DNA of 64,000 nt from Cryobacterium arcticum (GTDB lineage Bacteria; Actinomycetota; Actinomycetes; Actinomycetales; Microbacteriaceae). Below, piece by piece: positions 17,390 through 25,515 of the stretch. A model generated the notes under the pieces. That model saw only the letters and a program-made list of their open reading frames with translations. It ran no database searches and had not been told where the DNA came from. The stretch covers positions 1,798,001-1,862,000 of the forward strand of contig NZ_CP016282.1 in assembly GCF_001679725.1 (NCBI RefSeq), read 5' to 3'. The position numbers and the translations under genes are program-made. Within the stretch, counting starts at the first letter, position 1; every line of letters starts with the position of its first letter.

Positions 17390-18454
17390 CTAGGCGCTGA
17401 CGAGCAGCACGGCGGGCAGCAGGATCAGCCCGGCCGTGGCCACGACCACGGCGCCGCGGCCCAGCGGCGGGAGAACCCGGCCCTGCCCGAGCAGACGACG
17501 CACCCGGGGCGCCACCAGCTCGGCGGACCAATCGGCGGGGGACTCGATGCGCCGCCGGTCGCCCAGGCCGTCCACGCCGAACCCGCCGAGGGCGTGCCCG
17601 GTTGCGGCGGCTCCGCTCGGGGCGCCGCCCGTGCTGATCCCGTCGCCGTAACCGGGAGCCGAGCCGCCGGCCCGCGTCGACGAGGCGCCAGCGCCGTCGA
17701 TGGGCGCCGTTCCGACCAGCGCTATGGCCGTGGCCAGGGTGCGGTCGTCGACCACCTGCCTGGCCTGATCGTCGGCGAGCATCTCCACGAGCAGGGCCAC
17801 GGCGGTCTCGGCACGGTTCGCGATCGGGAACCACGGCAGGGCACTGTGCCAGGACTTGAAGGCCAGCAGCACCAGGTGGTGCTGTTGCCGGAGGTGCGCG
17901 CGTTCGTGGGCCACTACACCGCGCAGCTGGTCGGCATCCAGCAGGCGCAGCAGCCCCCGCGACAGCACCGTGGCCGACCGGGTGGCGCCGGGCAGGCAGT
18001 AGGCCACCGGCGCCGCGTGGTCGATCACCCGGGTGCCGGTCTCGTCGAACGGCATCGGCTCGCTGAGCAGGGCGATCAGGGTATGGTGCCGGCGCCGCTG
18101 CCGTTCGGCCCTGACGAACGTGGCGCCCAGGTTCAGCAGCAGGTGCGCGGCGAGGATGAGTGCCAGGCAGAGCGCCATGACGCCGGTCAGGGTGGCGCCG
18201 GCCGGCAGGGTGCCGGCCGCCACATGGCCGGCCAGAGCGCCGAGGGCCAGCAGGGGAGTCGGCCCGAACGGGATCAGGCCGAAGACCAGGAGCGACCCGA
18301 TCATCGACACGCCGCCGGCCAGGGCGATGGACTGCCAGAGGGCCAGCGCGAGTCCGGGCGCGGTCGCCGGCCACGCCGCCGCCGCCAGCACGATGGGAAG
18401 CGGCCACGCCAGGATCACGGCCAGGACCATCAGGGCCAGCGCGCAGGTCAGCAC
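17390..18454 (-). CDS. M56-family membrane metallopeptidase (BlaR1-like sensor partner)
   Basis: The 354-residue protein has about four transmembrane helices in its first 115 residues and one at the C-terminus. The zinc-protease motif HERAH (about residue 183) is followed by a candidate third ligand in VEMLADDQA. This is the architecture of M56 peptidases, which cleave BlaI/MecI-type repressors. A Gly/Ala/Ser-rich loop of about 60 residues (about 250-310) separates the protease region from the last helix. There is no penicillin-binding sensor domain, so the stimulus is unlikely to be direct beta-lactam acylation. The gene follows the BlaI-like gene by 16 bases, the classic pair. Confidence 0.88.
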   Translation of the reverse strand: MLTCALALMVLAVILAWPLPIVLAAAAWPATAPGLALALWQSIALAGGVSMIGSLLVFGLIPFGPTPLLALGALAGHVAAGTLPAGATLTGVMALCLALILAAHLLLNLGATFVRAERQRRRHHTLIALLSEPMPFDETGTRVIDHAAPVAYCLPGATRSATVLSRGLLRLLDADQLRGVVAHERAHLRQQHHLVLLAFKSWHSALPWFPIANRAETAVALLVEMLADDQARQVVDDRTLATAIALVGTAPIDGAGASSTRAGGSAPGYGDGISTGGAPSGAAATGHALGGFGVDGLGDRRRIESPADWSAELVAPRVRRLLGQGRVLPPLGRGAVVVATAGLILLPAVLLVSA

Positions 18455-18470
18455 GCCGCGTGCACCGTGC

Positions 18471-18854
18471 CTAGTCCGCTGATGGCGAACCGACGCTCTC
18501 GAGAAGCTCGCGGAGCATCCGGGCTTCCTGCGGGCTGACGTCGCCGATGAACCGCGCCAGCGTCGCCGTGCGGTCGCTCGTCGAGCCCAGAACCTCGTGC
18601 ATGAGCTCGGCGGTGTGCTGGGCCCTGGAGCTCACGGCCGTGTACCCGTGCGGACGGCTGCCGCGGTCCCTGGTCACGAAACCCTTGTTCTCCAGGCGGG
18701 ACAACACCGTGAGCACCGTCGTCGTGGCCAGCGGCTTCGCACCCGTGGCGGCGGGATCCAGCAGGGCGTCCCGCAACTCGTTGGCCGACAACGGCCGGTC
18801 GGCAGACCACAACAGGTCCATCAACAGTCTCTCGAGCACACCCAAACTTCCCAT
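18471..18854 (-). CDS. BlaI/MecI/CopY-family repressor
   Basis: The 127-residue winged-helix protein shows MDLLWSADRPLSANELRDAL, then TTTVLTVLSRLENKGFVTR, the BlaI recognition helix and wing. A C-terminal dimerisation region rich in helix formers (SPQEARMLRELLESV) follows. BlaI proteins bind palindromes as dimers and are inactivated by proteolysis by their M56 partner, here the adjacent gene. Two TTCTAC-N5-GTAGAA palindromes lie between its start and cydA, so it likely represses itself and may repress cytochrome bd. TAAAGT seven bases before its ATG suggests a nearly leaderless mRNA. Confidence 0.93.
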   Translation of the reverse strand: MGSLGVLERLLMDLLWSADRPLSANELRDALLDPAATGAKPLATTTVLTVLSRLENKGFVTRDRGSRPHGYTAVSSRAQHTAELMHEVLGSTSDRTATLARFIGDVSPQEARMLRELLESVGSPSAD

Positions 18855-18884
18855 GTGGACTACTTTATCAAGCGAAACGGGTGT

Positions 18885-18901
18885 TTCTACGGCTCGTAGA
18901 A
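18885..18901. promoter_or_regulatory. Candidate BlaI-type operator 1
   Basis: TTCTACGGCTCGTAGAA is a perfect 7+7 inverted repeat with a 3-base centre. On the minus strand it covers the expected -35 region of the BlaI-like gene, given its TAAAGT -10 at 18862-18867. Confidence 0.7.
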
Positions 18902-18909
18902 TAGTAGTG

Positions 18910-18926
18910 TTCTACAACACGTAGAA
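18910..18926. promoter_or_regulatory. Candidate BlaI-type operator 2
   Basis: TTCTACAACACGTAGAA has the same TTCTAC/GTAGAA half-sites as operator 1 and lies 25 bases from it centre to centre, 22 bases before the cydA ATG. Two helical turns and a half separate the sites. Confidence 0.7.
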
Positions 18927-18947
18927 ATTTCAGGTCCGGGAGGGCAC

Positions 18948-20357
18948 ATGAACGAGTGGCTTGATCCGTTACTCCTGTCGAGGTGGCAGTTCGGCCTCAC
19001 GACGGTGTACCACTTCCTTTTCGTACCCCTCACCATCGGTCTCGTGACGACCGTCGCGATCTTCCAGACCGCCTGGTACCGCACGAACAAGGCCAAGTAC
19101 CTGCAGCTCACCCACTTCTTCGGCAAGATCTTCCTGATCAACTTCGCCATGGGCGTCGTCACGGGAATCGTGCAGGAGTTCCAGTTCGGCATGAACTGGT
19201 CGGACTACTCCCGTTTCGTCGGCGACGTGTTCGGGGCCCCGTTGGCCTTCGAGGGCATCACGGCGTTCTTCCTCGAGGCCACCTTCATCGGTCTGTGGAT
19301 CTTCGGCTGGGACAAGCTGCCGAAGGGGCTGCACCTGGCCACCATCTGGCTCACCACCGTGGGGAGCATCGCGTCGGCGTACTTCATCATCGCCGCGAAC
19401 GCTTTCATGCAGAACCCGGTCGCCTACCAGATCAACGAGGTCAAGGGCCGGGCCGAGCTCACCAGCATCGGGGAGCTGCTCACCAACCCGATCGCCCTCG
19501 CCGCGTTCCCGCACACGATCTTCGCCTGTTTCATGGTCTCCGCCGGACTGATCATCTCGGTGGCCGCCTGGCACCTGTCGCGCAACCAGCACCTCGAAAC
19601 CATGCGGCCCGCACTCAAGTTCGGCCTCTGGATGATGGTCATCGCCGGCGCCCTGACCACCCTGATGGGCGACCAGCTGAGCCTGGCCATGGTCCAGGCC
19701 CAGCCCATGAAGATGGCCGCGGCCGAGGCGATGTATCACACCGCCACCGGAGCCAACGCCTCCTTCTCGGTCTTCACCCTCGGCACTCCGGACGGTGTCA
19801 GCGAACTCTTCTCCATCCGCATCCCGTACCTGCTGTCGTTCCTGTCGACCCACACCTTCGACGGCACCGTGGAGGGCATCAACAACCTCCAGGAGCAGTA
19901 CGTCCAGCTCTACGGGCCGGGCGACTACTCGCCGATCATCTGGGTGACCTACTGGTCCTTCCGCTGGATGATCGGTCTGGGCATCGCCCACATCCTCGTC
20001 GCCGTCGGCGGCCTCTGGGTCACCCGCAAGGGGCGCAACCCCAAGACCTGGATCTGGAAGGTCGCGATCTGGTCCTTCCCGCTGTCGCTGCTGGCCATGA
20101 GCGTCGGCTGGGTCTTCACCGAGATGGGTCGCCAGCCCTGGCTGGTGTTCGGTCTGCTCAAGACAGCGGATGGCGTCTCGCCGAACGTGAGCGGGCTGGA
20201 GATCCTGATCTCCCTGATCGCCTTCACTCTCCTGTATGGCGCTCTCGCCGTCGTGGAATTCAGGCTCATTCTCAAGGCCGTGCAGAAGGGCCCGGACGAC
20301 GCGCCGGTACCCGACGCTGTGTCCGGCGAAATCAAGCAAACGACCACGGTCTACTAG
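18948..20357 (+). CDS. cydA: Cytochrome bd ubiquinol oxidase subunit I
   Basis: CydA carries the three hemes and the quinol site of cytochrome bd, a high-oxygen-affinity terminal oxidase. The 469-residue protein has nine or so helices, the heme-ligand histidine in TTVYHFLFVPLT (His22), GFGMNW-like EFQFGMNWSDYSRFVGDVFG, and a second ligand region in MKMAAAEAMYHT. GRQPW in EMGRQPWLVFG is the conserved quinol-oxidase motif. The length indicates the short Q-loop form common in Gram-positives. GGGAGG precedes the ATG. It heads the cydABDC operon and lies just downstream of two palindromic operators. Confidence 0.97.
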   Translation: MNEWLDPLLLSRWQFGLTTVYHFLFVPLTIGLVTTVAIFQTAWYRTNKAKYLQLTHFFGKIFLINFAMGVVTGIVQEFQFGMNWSDYSRFVGDVFGAPLAFEGITAFFLEATFIGLWIFGWDKLPKGLHLATIWLTTVGSIASAYFIIAANAFMQNPVAYQINEVKGRAELTSIGELLTNPIALAAFPHTIFACFMVSAGLIISVAAWHLSRNQHLETMRPALKFGLWMMVIAGALTTLMGDQLSLAMVQAQPMKMAAAEAMYHTATGANASFSVFTLGTPDGVSELFSIRIPYLLSFLSTHTFDGTVEGINNLQEQYVQLYGPGDYSPIIWVTYWSFRWMIGLGIAHILVAVGGLWVTRKGRNPKTWIWKVAIWSFPLSLLAMSVGWVFTEMGRQPWLVFGLLKTADGVSPNVSGLEILISLIAFTLLYGALAVVEFRLILKAVQKGPDDAPVPDAVSGEIKQTTTVY

Positions 20358-20366
20358 GAGCTCACC

Positions 20367-21371
20367 ATGGAACTCAATATCCTGTGGTTCTGGATCATCG
20401 CCGCGATGTTCATCGGGTACTTCGTCCTCGACGGGTTCGACTTCGGCGTCGGCATGTCCCTGCCCTTCCTCGGTAAGGACGACACCGACCGCCGGGTGCT
20501 CATCAACACCATCGGCCCGGTCTGGGACCTCAACGAGACCTGGGTGATCGTGGCCGGGGCGTCCCTGTTCGCGGCGTTCCCGGAGTGGTACGCGACGATG
20601 TTCAGCGGCTTCTACCTGGCCCTGCTCCTCATACTGCTCGCGTTGATCGCCAGGGGGGTCTCCTTCGAGTACCGTCACCAACGTCCAGAGCTCAAGTGGA
20701 AGAAATCCTTCGACACCATGATCGTGGTGGGCTCGGCTGTGCCTGCCCTGCTCTGGGGCGTGGCCTTCGGCAACGTCGTGCGCGGCGTGCCGCTCGATGC
20801 GAACTTCAACTACATCGGCACGTTCTTCGACCTGCTCAACCCGTACTCGCTGCTGGCCGGCCTGACCACCCTGCTGTTGTTCTTCACGCACGGCGTGATC
20901 TTCGTCTCCACCAAGACCGAGGGCGACATCCGGGTGCGAGCCAGGGCGCTGGCCATCCGGTCCGGCGTCGTGACCATCGTCGTCGCGGCGAGCTTCCTGG
21001 TCTGGACCACCCTGGCGTACGGAACCCTCGCCTCCGGGATCCTCGCCGCGGTCGCCGCGGTGGCGCTGATCGCGGCGTACCTGGCCAACCTGCGCGGCAA
21101 CGAGCGCACCGCCTTCGGACTCATGGCCGTGACCATCGGCTTCGCCGTGCTGACCCTGTTCGCGTCGCTGTTCCCCGACGTGATGCCGGCCAGCAACGAC
21201 GTGGCCAACAGCCTGACCATCGAGAACGCCTCGTCGACCCCATACACGCTGCAGGTGATGAGCTGGACCGCCCTGATCGCGGCCCCCGTGATCCTGGCCT
21301 ACCAGGGCTGGACCTACTGGGTCTTCCGCAAGCGGATCACGCGGACGCACATCGAAGCCGCCGTACACTAG
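20367..21371 (+). CDS. cydB: Cytochrome bd ubiquinol oxidase subunit II
   Basis: CydB is the structural partner of CydA in the membrane. The 334-residue protein starts MELNILWFWIIAAMFIGYFVLDGFDFGVGM, the standard CydB opening, followed by TIGPVWDLNETWVI and LIARGVSFEYRHQ. About eight to nine helices can be counted. A strong AGGAG lies ten bases after the cydA stop, and cydD starts six bases after the cydB stop. No sequence abnormality is seen. Confidence 0.96.
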   Translation: MELNILWFWIIAAMFIGYFVLDGFDFGVGMSLPFLGKDDTDRRVLINTIGPVWDLNETWVIVAGASLFAAFPEWYATMFSGFYLALLLILLALIARGVSFEYRHQRPELKWKKSFDTMIVVGSAVPALLWGVAFGNVVRGVPLDANFNYIGTFFDLLNPYSLLAGLTTLLLFFTHGVIFVSTKTEGDIRVRARALAIRSGVVTIVVAASFLVWTTLAYGTLASGILAAVAAVALIAAYLANLRGNERTAFGLMAVTIGFAVLTLFASLFPDVMPASNDVANSLTIENASSTPYTLQVMSWTALIAAPVILAYQGWTYWVFRKRITRTHIEAAVH

Positions 21372-21377
21372 ATCGGC

Positions 21378-23024
21378 ATGCGCCCCCTCGATCCCCGGCT
21401 TCTCAAACACGCCTCAGCCGCGTGGTGGTTCCTCCTGGTCGGAGCGCTCCTGGGCCTGGCCCAGACCCTCACGATCGTGGCCTTCGCGTGGCTGCTCAGC
21501 CAGAGCATCACGCTGGCCGTCGATGGTGAATCGTTCGATTTCCTGCGCAGCACCGTCGCGGCCCTGGCCGGGGTGGTGGTCGTTCGGGCCGTGATCGTCT
21601 GGCTGCTCGAGGTGGCGGCCAACCGGGGTGCGGCGGCCGTCAAGAGCCAGCTGCGCACCGCGGTGCTCGACCGTCTCGCCGAACGCGGGCCGGACTGGCT
21701 GGCCGGGCAGCAGGATGCGCGGATCGCCACGGTGGTCACCAGCGGTCTCGACGCCCTCGACAACTACTTCGCCCGCTACCTGCCGCAACTGCTGCTCACC
21801 GCGATCGCCACACCCATCCTCATTGTGGTCATGCTCTGGCAGGACCCGGCGAGCGGCATCACCGTGATCATCGTGCTGCCGTTCATCCCGATCTTCATGA
21901 TCCTGATCGGGCAGGCCACCCAGACCGTGCAACGCCAGCAGTGGGATGCCCTGCAGCGGCTGTCCTCGGGCTTCCTCGACGTGGTCGGTGGCCTGGCCAC
22001 CCTCAAGATCTTCGGTCGGGACCGCCGCCAGGCGGCGCGGCTGACCGGCCTCACCGACGAATACCGTGGACGCACCATGACGGTCCTGCGGGTGTCCTTC
22101 CTCAGCGGCTTCGTGCTCGAGCTGGCCGGCAGCCTGTCGGTGGCGCTCATCGCCGTCTCGATCGGGCTGCGCCTGGTGGATGGCTCGCTGCTGCTGGGCG
22201 TCGGCCTGTTCGTGCTGCTGCTGGCCCCTGAGGCATTCCTGCCGCTGCGCCAGGTGGGCGCGCAGTTCCACGCCGCCGCCGACGGCCTGGCCGCCGCCGA
22301 GGAGGTCTTCTCGATCCTGGACGGCGACGCCGGAGAGCAGCAGGCACCGCGGCCCGCCGGAGCCGAGCGCACGACAGCGCCTGCCCGCCCCGCCGCCCTC
22401 CGCTTCGACGGGGTGAGCGTTCGCCGCGGCGACACCAGCACCATCGCCGGGTTCAGCGCCGACTTCCCGGCCGGTCGGCTGAGCGTCATCAGCGGCCCGA
22501 GCGGGGTCGGTAAGTCCACCCTGATCGGCGCCCTGCAAGGATTCGTCCCCTTCGACGGTGCCGTCTGGCTCGGGACAGAGCGTGTCACCCCCGACGACCG
22601 CCGCGAGTGGCTGGCCTGGGCCGGCCAGAAGCCCGGCCTGTTCGCCGGCACCATCGCCGGCAATGTGGCGCTGGGGGAGACCGTCGTGGACGACGAGCTC
22701 GTGCTCACCTCGCTCCGGCGGGCCGGGGCCGCAGACCTCGACCCGGCGTTGCACCTCGGTGTCAACGGTGCCGGACTCTCCGGCGGCCAGGCCCAGCGGG
22801 TCGCAGCGGCCCGGGCCATCTACCGGTGCCTTGCCCGGGAGTGCGCTGTGCTGGTGCTCGACGAGCCGAGCTCTGCGCTCGACGAGGCGGCCGAGGCCGC
22901 CCTGATCGCAGGCCTGCGGGACCTGGCCGCCCAGGGTCGCATCGTCATCGTCGTGAGCCACCGCGGCGCCTTCGTGGACGCGGCCGAGCACGTCGTCCGC
23001 CTGAGTGAGGTCGCGCATGTCTGA
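21378..23024 (+). CDS. cydD: Cytochrome bd assembly ABC transporter CydD
   Basis: CydD forms with CydC a heterodimeric ABC exporter needed for cytochrome bd assembly; thiol and heme transport have both been reported for the family. The 548-residue protein has a six-helix membrane domain (about 1-310) with RQQWDALQRLSSGFLDVVGG and a nucleotide domain with Walker A SGPSGVGKSTLIGAL, signature LSGGQAQRVAAARAI and Walker B AVLVLDEPSSALD. An Ala/Pro-rich linker near residues 315-335 joins them. It overlaps cydC by eight bases, so the two chains are coupled. Confidence 0.94.
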   Translation: MRPLDPRLLKHASAAWWFLLVGALLGLAQTLTIVAFAWLLSQSITLAVDGESFDFLRSTVAALAGVVVVRAVIVWLLEVAANRGAAAVKSQLRTAVLDRLAERGPDWLAGQQDARIATVVTSGLDALDNYFARYLPQLLLTAIATPILIVVMLWQDPASGITVIIVLPFIPIFMILIGQATQTVQRQQWDALQRLSSGFLDVVGGLATLKIFGRDRRQAARLTGLTDEYRGRTMTVLRVSFLSGFVLELAGSLSVALIAVSIGLRLVDGSLLLGVGLFVLLLAPEAFLPLRQVGAQFHAAADGLAAAEEVFSILDGDAGEQQAPRPAGAERTTAPARPAALRFDGVSVRRGDTSTIAGFSADFPAGRLSVISGPSGVGKSTLIGALQGFVPFDGAVWLGTERVTPDDRREWLAWAGQKPGLFAGTIAGNVALGETVVDDELVLTSLRRAGAADLDPALHLGVNGAGLSGGQAQRVAAARAIYRCLARECAVLVLDEPSSALDEAAEAALIAGLRDLAAQGRIVIVVSHRGAFVDAAEHVVRLSEVAHV

Positions 23025-24762
23025 GCCCAGGGCGAATCGCTCCACCTGGCTGCCCTCACCGGCAGCCCGATCGGTCCTCCGACTGGCGCAGCCGCGCGCG
23101 CGGCGCAGCCTCCCCGGCCTCGCCGCGGGCGTGGTCAGCGCGGCCAGCGCCGTCGCGCTCCTCGCCTGCTCTGCCTGGCTCATCACCCGCGCCGCCGAGA
23201 TGCCGCCCATCATGTTCCTCGGCATGGCCGTGGTCGGCGTACGCGCCTTCGCGCTGTCCCGCGCGGCCTTCCGCTATGTGGAACGCCTGACCAGCCACGA
23301 CGCGGCCTTCCGCCAGCTCGGCGCGCTCCGGCTGGGCATCTTCGCCCGGCTCCTGCCGCTGGCCCCGGCCGGGCTGTCGGAAACGCGCCGGGGCGACCTG
23401 CTCACGCGCCTGGTGCGCGATGTCGACGACCTGCAGGACTTCCCCTTGCGAGTTGTACAACCCCTCGCAACCTCGGGCCTGGTGGCCCTGCTCAGCGTGA
23501 TCGGTGTCTGGACGGTCCTGCCGGCGGCCGGGCTCACCCTCGCCCTGTGCCTCGTCGTCGCAGGCATCGTGGGCACCGTCGCCTCCGCGGCGCTGGCCGC
23601 TCGCTCCGAGCGCGCCCTCGCCCCGTTGCGTGGTGCCCTGGCCGACGAGGTGCTCGAGGTCGTGGAGAACCTGGATGTGCTCACGGCCTTCGGGGCGCTC
23701 GAGGCGCGCCTGGACGACCTCAGGGTCGTTGAGGACCGGTTGCGGCGCGCGGCGCTGCGGCGATCGACCGGGGCCGGAGTGCAGGCCGCGGTGATCTCGC
23801 TCGGAGCCGGAGCTGCCACGGTCCTCGCCCTCATTGCGGCGATTCCGGCGCTGGGCACCGGTGGATTCTCCGGACCGGCCCTGGCCGTGGTGGTGCTCGT
23901 GCCGATGGCGGTCTTCGAGGTCTTCGCGATGATCCCGCCCGCTCTGAGCGCCTGGCGACAGGTGCGCTCCAGCGCCGAACGCGTGGCGACGGCGGTGCCG
24001 GAACACGTTCCCGCCGAGATCCCCGCCGAGGCGGCACTGGATTCCGCGACGTCGACGGCGCCGCTCAACGGTGCGTCGGGAGCGCCTGGCAGCCCGCTTC
24101 TGGAACTCACGGGCCTCGACGCCAGCTGGCCGGGTGCGCTCGCGCCTGCCGTGGCCGGACTCTCCCTGCGCCTGGACGCGGGTGATCGGGTGCACCTGGC
24201 CGGCGCCAGCGGGGCAGGCAAGACGACTCTGGCGCAGACCCTGGTGCGCTTCCTCGATTACACCGGGTCGTACCGGGTCAACGGCGTCGAAGCCCGTGAC
24301 CTGACCCCATCCGACGTGCGGCGGATCGTCGGCCTGTGCGAGCAGCGGCCATGGCTGTTCGACGACACCATCCGGCAGAACCTGCTCTTCGCCCGGGAGT
24401 CGGCCGATGACGACGAGCTGCTGACGGTTCTCGACCGGGTCGGTCTGTCCGAATGGGTGAGCCGGCGTGGCGGCCTGGATGCCCGGGTCGGCGAACGCGG
24501 CGCCCTGGTGTCGGGTGGGCAGGCCCAGCGCATCGCTCTGGCCAGGGCCCTGCTCGCCGACTTCCCGGTGCTCATCGTGGACGAACCGACGGCCAACGTC
24601 GACACGGGCCTGGGCGACCGGCTGGTGCGGGACATCCTGTCCGCAGCGGCGGACGGCGGACGCGCCGTGCTCCTGATCTCGCACACGCCGGTGCCGGCCG
24701 ATCTGATCACCCGCACGGTGACGCTCACTGCCCCAGCCGGGCGGCAGGTCTCCCTGCTCTAG
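23017..24762 (+). CDS. cydC: Cytochrome bd assembly ABC transporter CydC
   Basis: The second half of the CydDC exporter, 581 residues from ATG 23017, which overlaps the cydD stop as ATGTCTGA. The membrane domain includes LACSAWLITRAAEMPPIMFLGMAVVGVRAFALSR, split here as a typical CydC segment, and RYVERLTSHDAAFR. The nucleotide domain has Walker A GASGAGKTTLAQTL, Q-loop GLCEQRPWLFDDTI, signature VSGGQAQRIALARALL and Walker B VLIVDEPTANVD. The cydABDC order as one transcription unit is typical of actinobacteria. Its stop is three bases from the convergent dedA stop. Confidence 0.94.
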   Translation: MSEPRANRSTWLPSPAARSVLRLAQPRARRSLPGLAAGVVSAASAVALLACSAWLITRAAEMPPIMFLGMAVVGVRAFALSRAAFRYVERLTSHDAAFRQLGALRLGIFARLLPLAPAGLSETRRGDLLTRLVRDVDDLQDFPLRVVQPLATSGLVALLSVIGVWTVLPAAGLTLALCLVVAGIVGTVASAALAARSERALAPLRGALADEVLEVVENLDVLTAFGALEARLDDLRVVEDRLRRAALRRSTGAGVQAAVISLGAGAATVLALIAAIPALGTGGFSGPALAVVVLVPMAVFEVFAMIPPALSAWRQVRSSAERVATAVPEHVPAEIPAEAALDSATSTAPLNGASGAPGSPLLELTGLDASWPGALAPAVAGLSLRLDAGDRVHLAGASGAGKTTLAQTLVRFLDYTGSYRVNGVEARDLTPSDVRRIVGLCEQRPWLFDDTIRQNLLFARESADDDELLTVLDRVGLSEWVSRRGGLDARVGERGALVSGGQAQRIALARALLADFPVLIVDEPTANVDTGLGDRLVRDILSAAADGGRAVLLISHTPVPADLITRTVTLTAPAGRQVSLL

Positions 24763-24765
24763 GGG

Positions 24766-25419
24766 TCACTCCGGGGGGAGCTCGTGTTCCATGAACCGGG
24801 CCTCCCGGCGCTTGACCCAGTGCTTGACCAGAGCCACGACGAGGACGAACACGGCGATGACCGCGACGAACAGGTACCCGGCGAAATGCAACTGGTCAGA
24901 GATGCTCCGGTAGCCCTCAGCGGCGGCGGCGCCGACCGACACGTAGGCGAGGGTCCAGATGACACAGGCGGGCACCGTCCAGCTCAGGAAGGTGCGATAG
25001 CGCATGGTGCTCATGCCGACGGTGAGCGGGATGACCGAGTGCAGCACCGGCAGGAAGCGCGACAGGAACACCGCGATGCCGCCCCGCCGGGCCAGGTACC
25101 GCTCGGCGCCCGCCCAGTTCTTCTCGCCGATGCGCCGGCCCAGCCAGCTCGCCCGGATCCACGGGCCGAACCGGCGGCCGAGGTAGAAGCCGATGCTCTC
25201 CCCGGCGAGGGCGCCCAGGATCACGGCGACGACCAGTGCGACGTATTCGACCGGCCCGTCCACAGCCGTGCTGGCGACGATCACGATGGTGTCACCGGGA
25301 ACGACCAGCCCGATCAGCACCGAGGTCTCCAGGAGCATTCCCACCCCGGCCAGGAGGGTGCGTACGATCGGGTCGACGGCCCCGACGGCGTCCAGGATCC
25401 AGTTGAGTACGTCGTTCAC
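24766..25419 (-). CDS. DedA/SNARE-associated family membrane protein
   Basis: DedA proteins are lipid scramblases or flippase-like membrane proteins linked to envelope homeostasis. The 217-residue product has the VTT-domain pattern GLVVPGDTIVIVAS, GESIGFYLGRRFG and LSRFLPVLHSVIPLTVGMSTM, plus about five helices including two re-entrant-like segments. The GTG start at 25419 lies six bases after a TAGGCT box without a Shine-Dalgarno sequence. A close relative of DedA with undecaprenyl-phosphate recycling roles exists in other bacteria; which lipid this one moves is not known. Confidence 0.9.
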   Translation of the reverse strand: MNDVLNWILDAVGAVDPIVRTLLAGVGMLLETSVLIGLVVPGDTIVIVASTAVDGPVEYVALVVAVILGALAGESIGFYLGRRFGPWIRASWLGRRIGEKNWAGAERYLARRGGIAVFLSRFLPVLHSVIPLTVGMSTMRYRTFLSWTVPACVIWTLAYVSVGAAAAEGYRSISDQLHFAGYLFVAVIAVFVLVVALVKHWVKRREARFMEHELPPE

Positions 25420-25425
25420 CTCGCC

Positions 25426-25431
25426 AGCCTA
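25426..25431 (-). promoter_or_regulatory. -10 box of a leaderless promoter (dedA-family gene)
   Basis: TAGGCT on the minus strand is followed by six bases and GTG 25419. Confidence 0.5.
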
Positions 25432-25503
25432 GGGTGTGTGCCTGCGCGGGTGGTGTGCGCCGATCGCGTCCCACGGCGGGCCCATCCACCCGGTCGCCGC
25501 CCC

Positions 25504-25509
25504 TAGGCT
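25504..25509 (+). promoter_or_regulatory. -10 box of a leaderless promoter (pabB)
   Basis: TAGGCT is followed by six bases and the GTG at 25516. It mirrors the dedA-family promoter on the other strand of this 96-base divergent gap. Confidence 0.5.
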
Positions 25510-25515
25510 GGGCGG

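Noticed and set aside
18969..21410. An 813-codon open frame on the minus strand
   Set aside because: It is antisense to cydA and cydB, has a composition rich in His, Asp, Glu and Gly typical of shadow frames, and has no recognisable domain.
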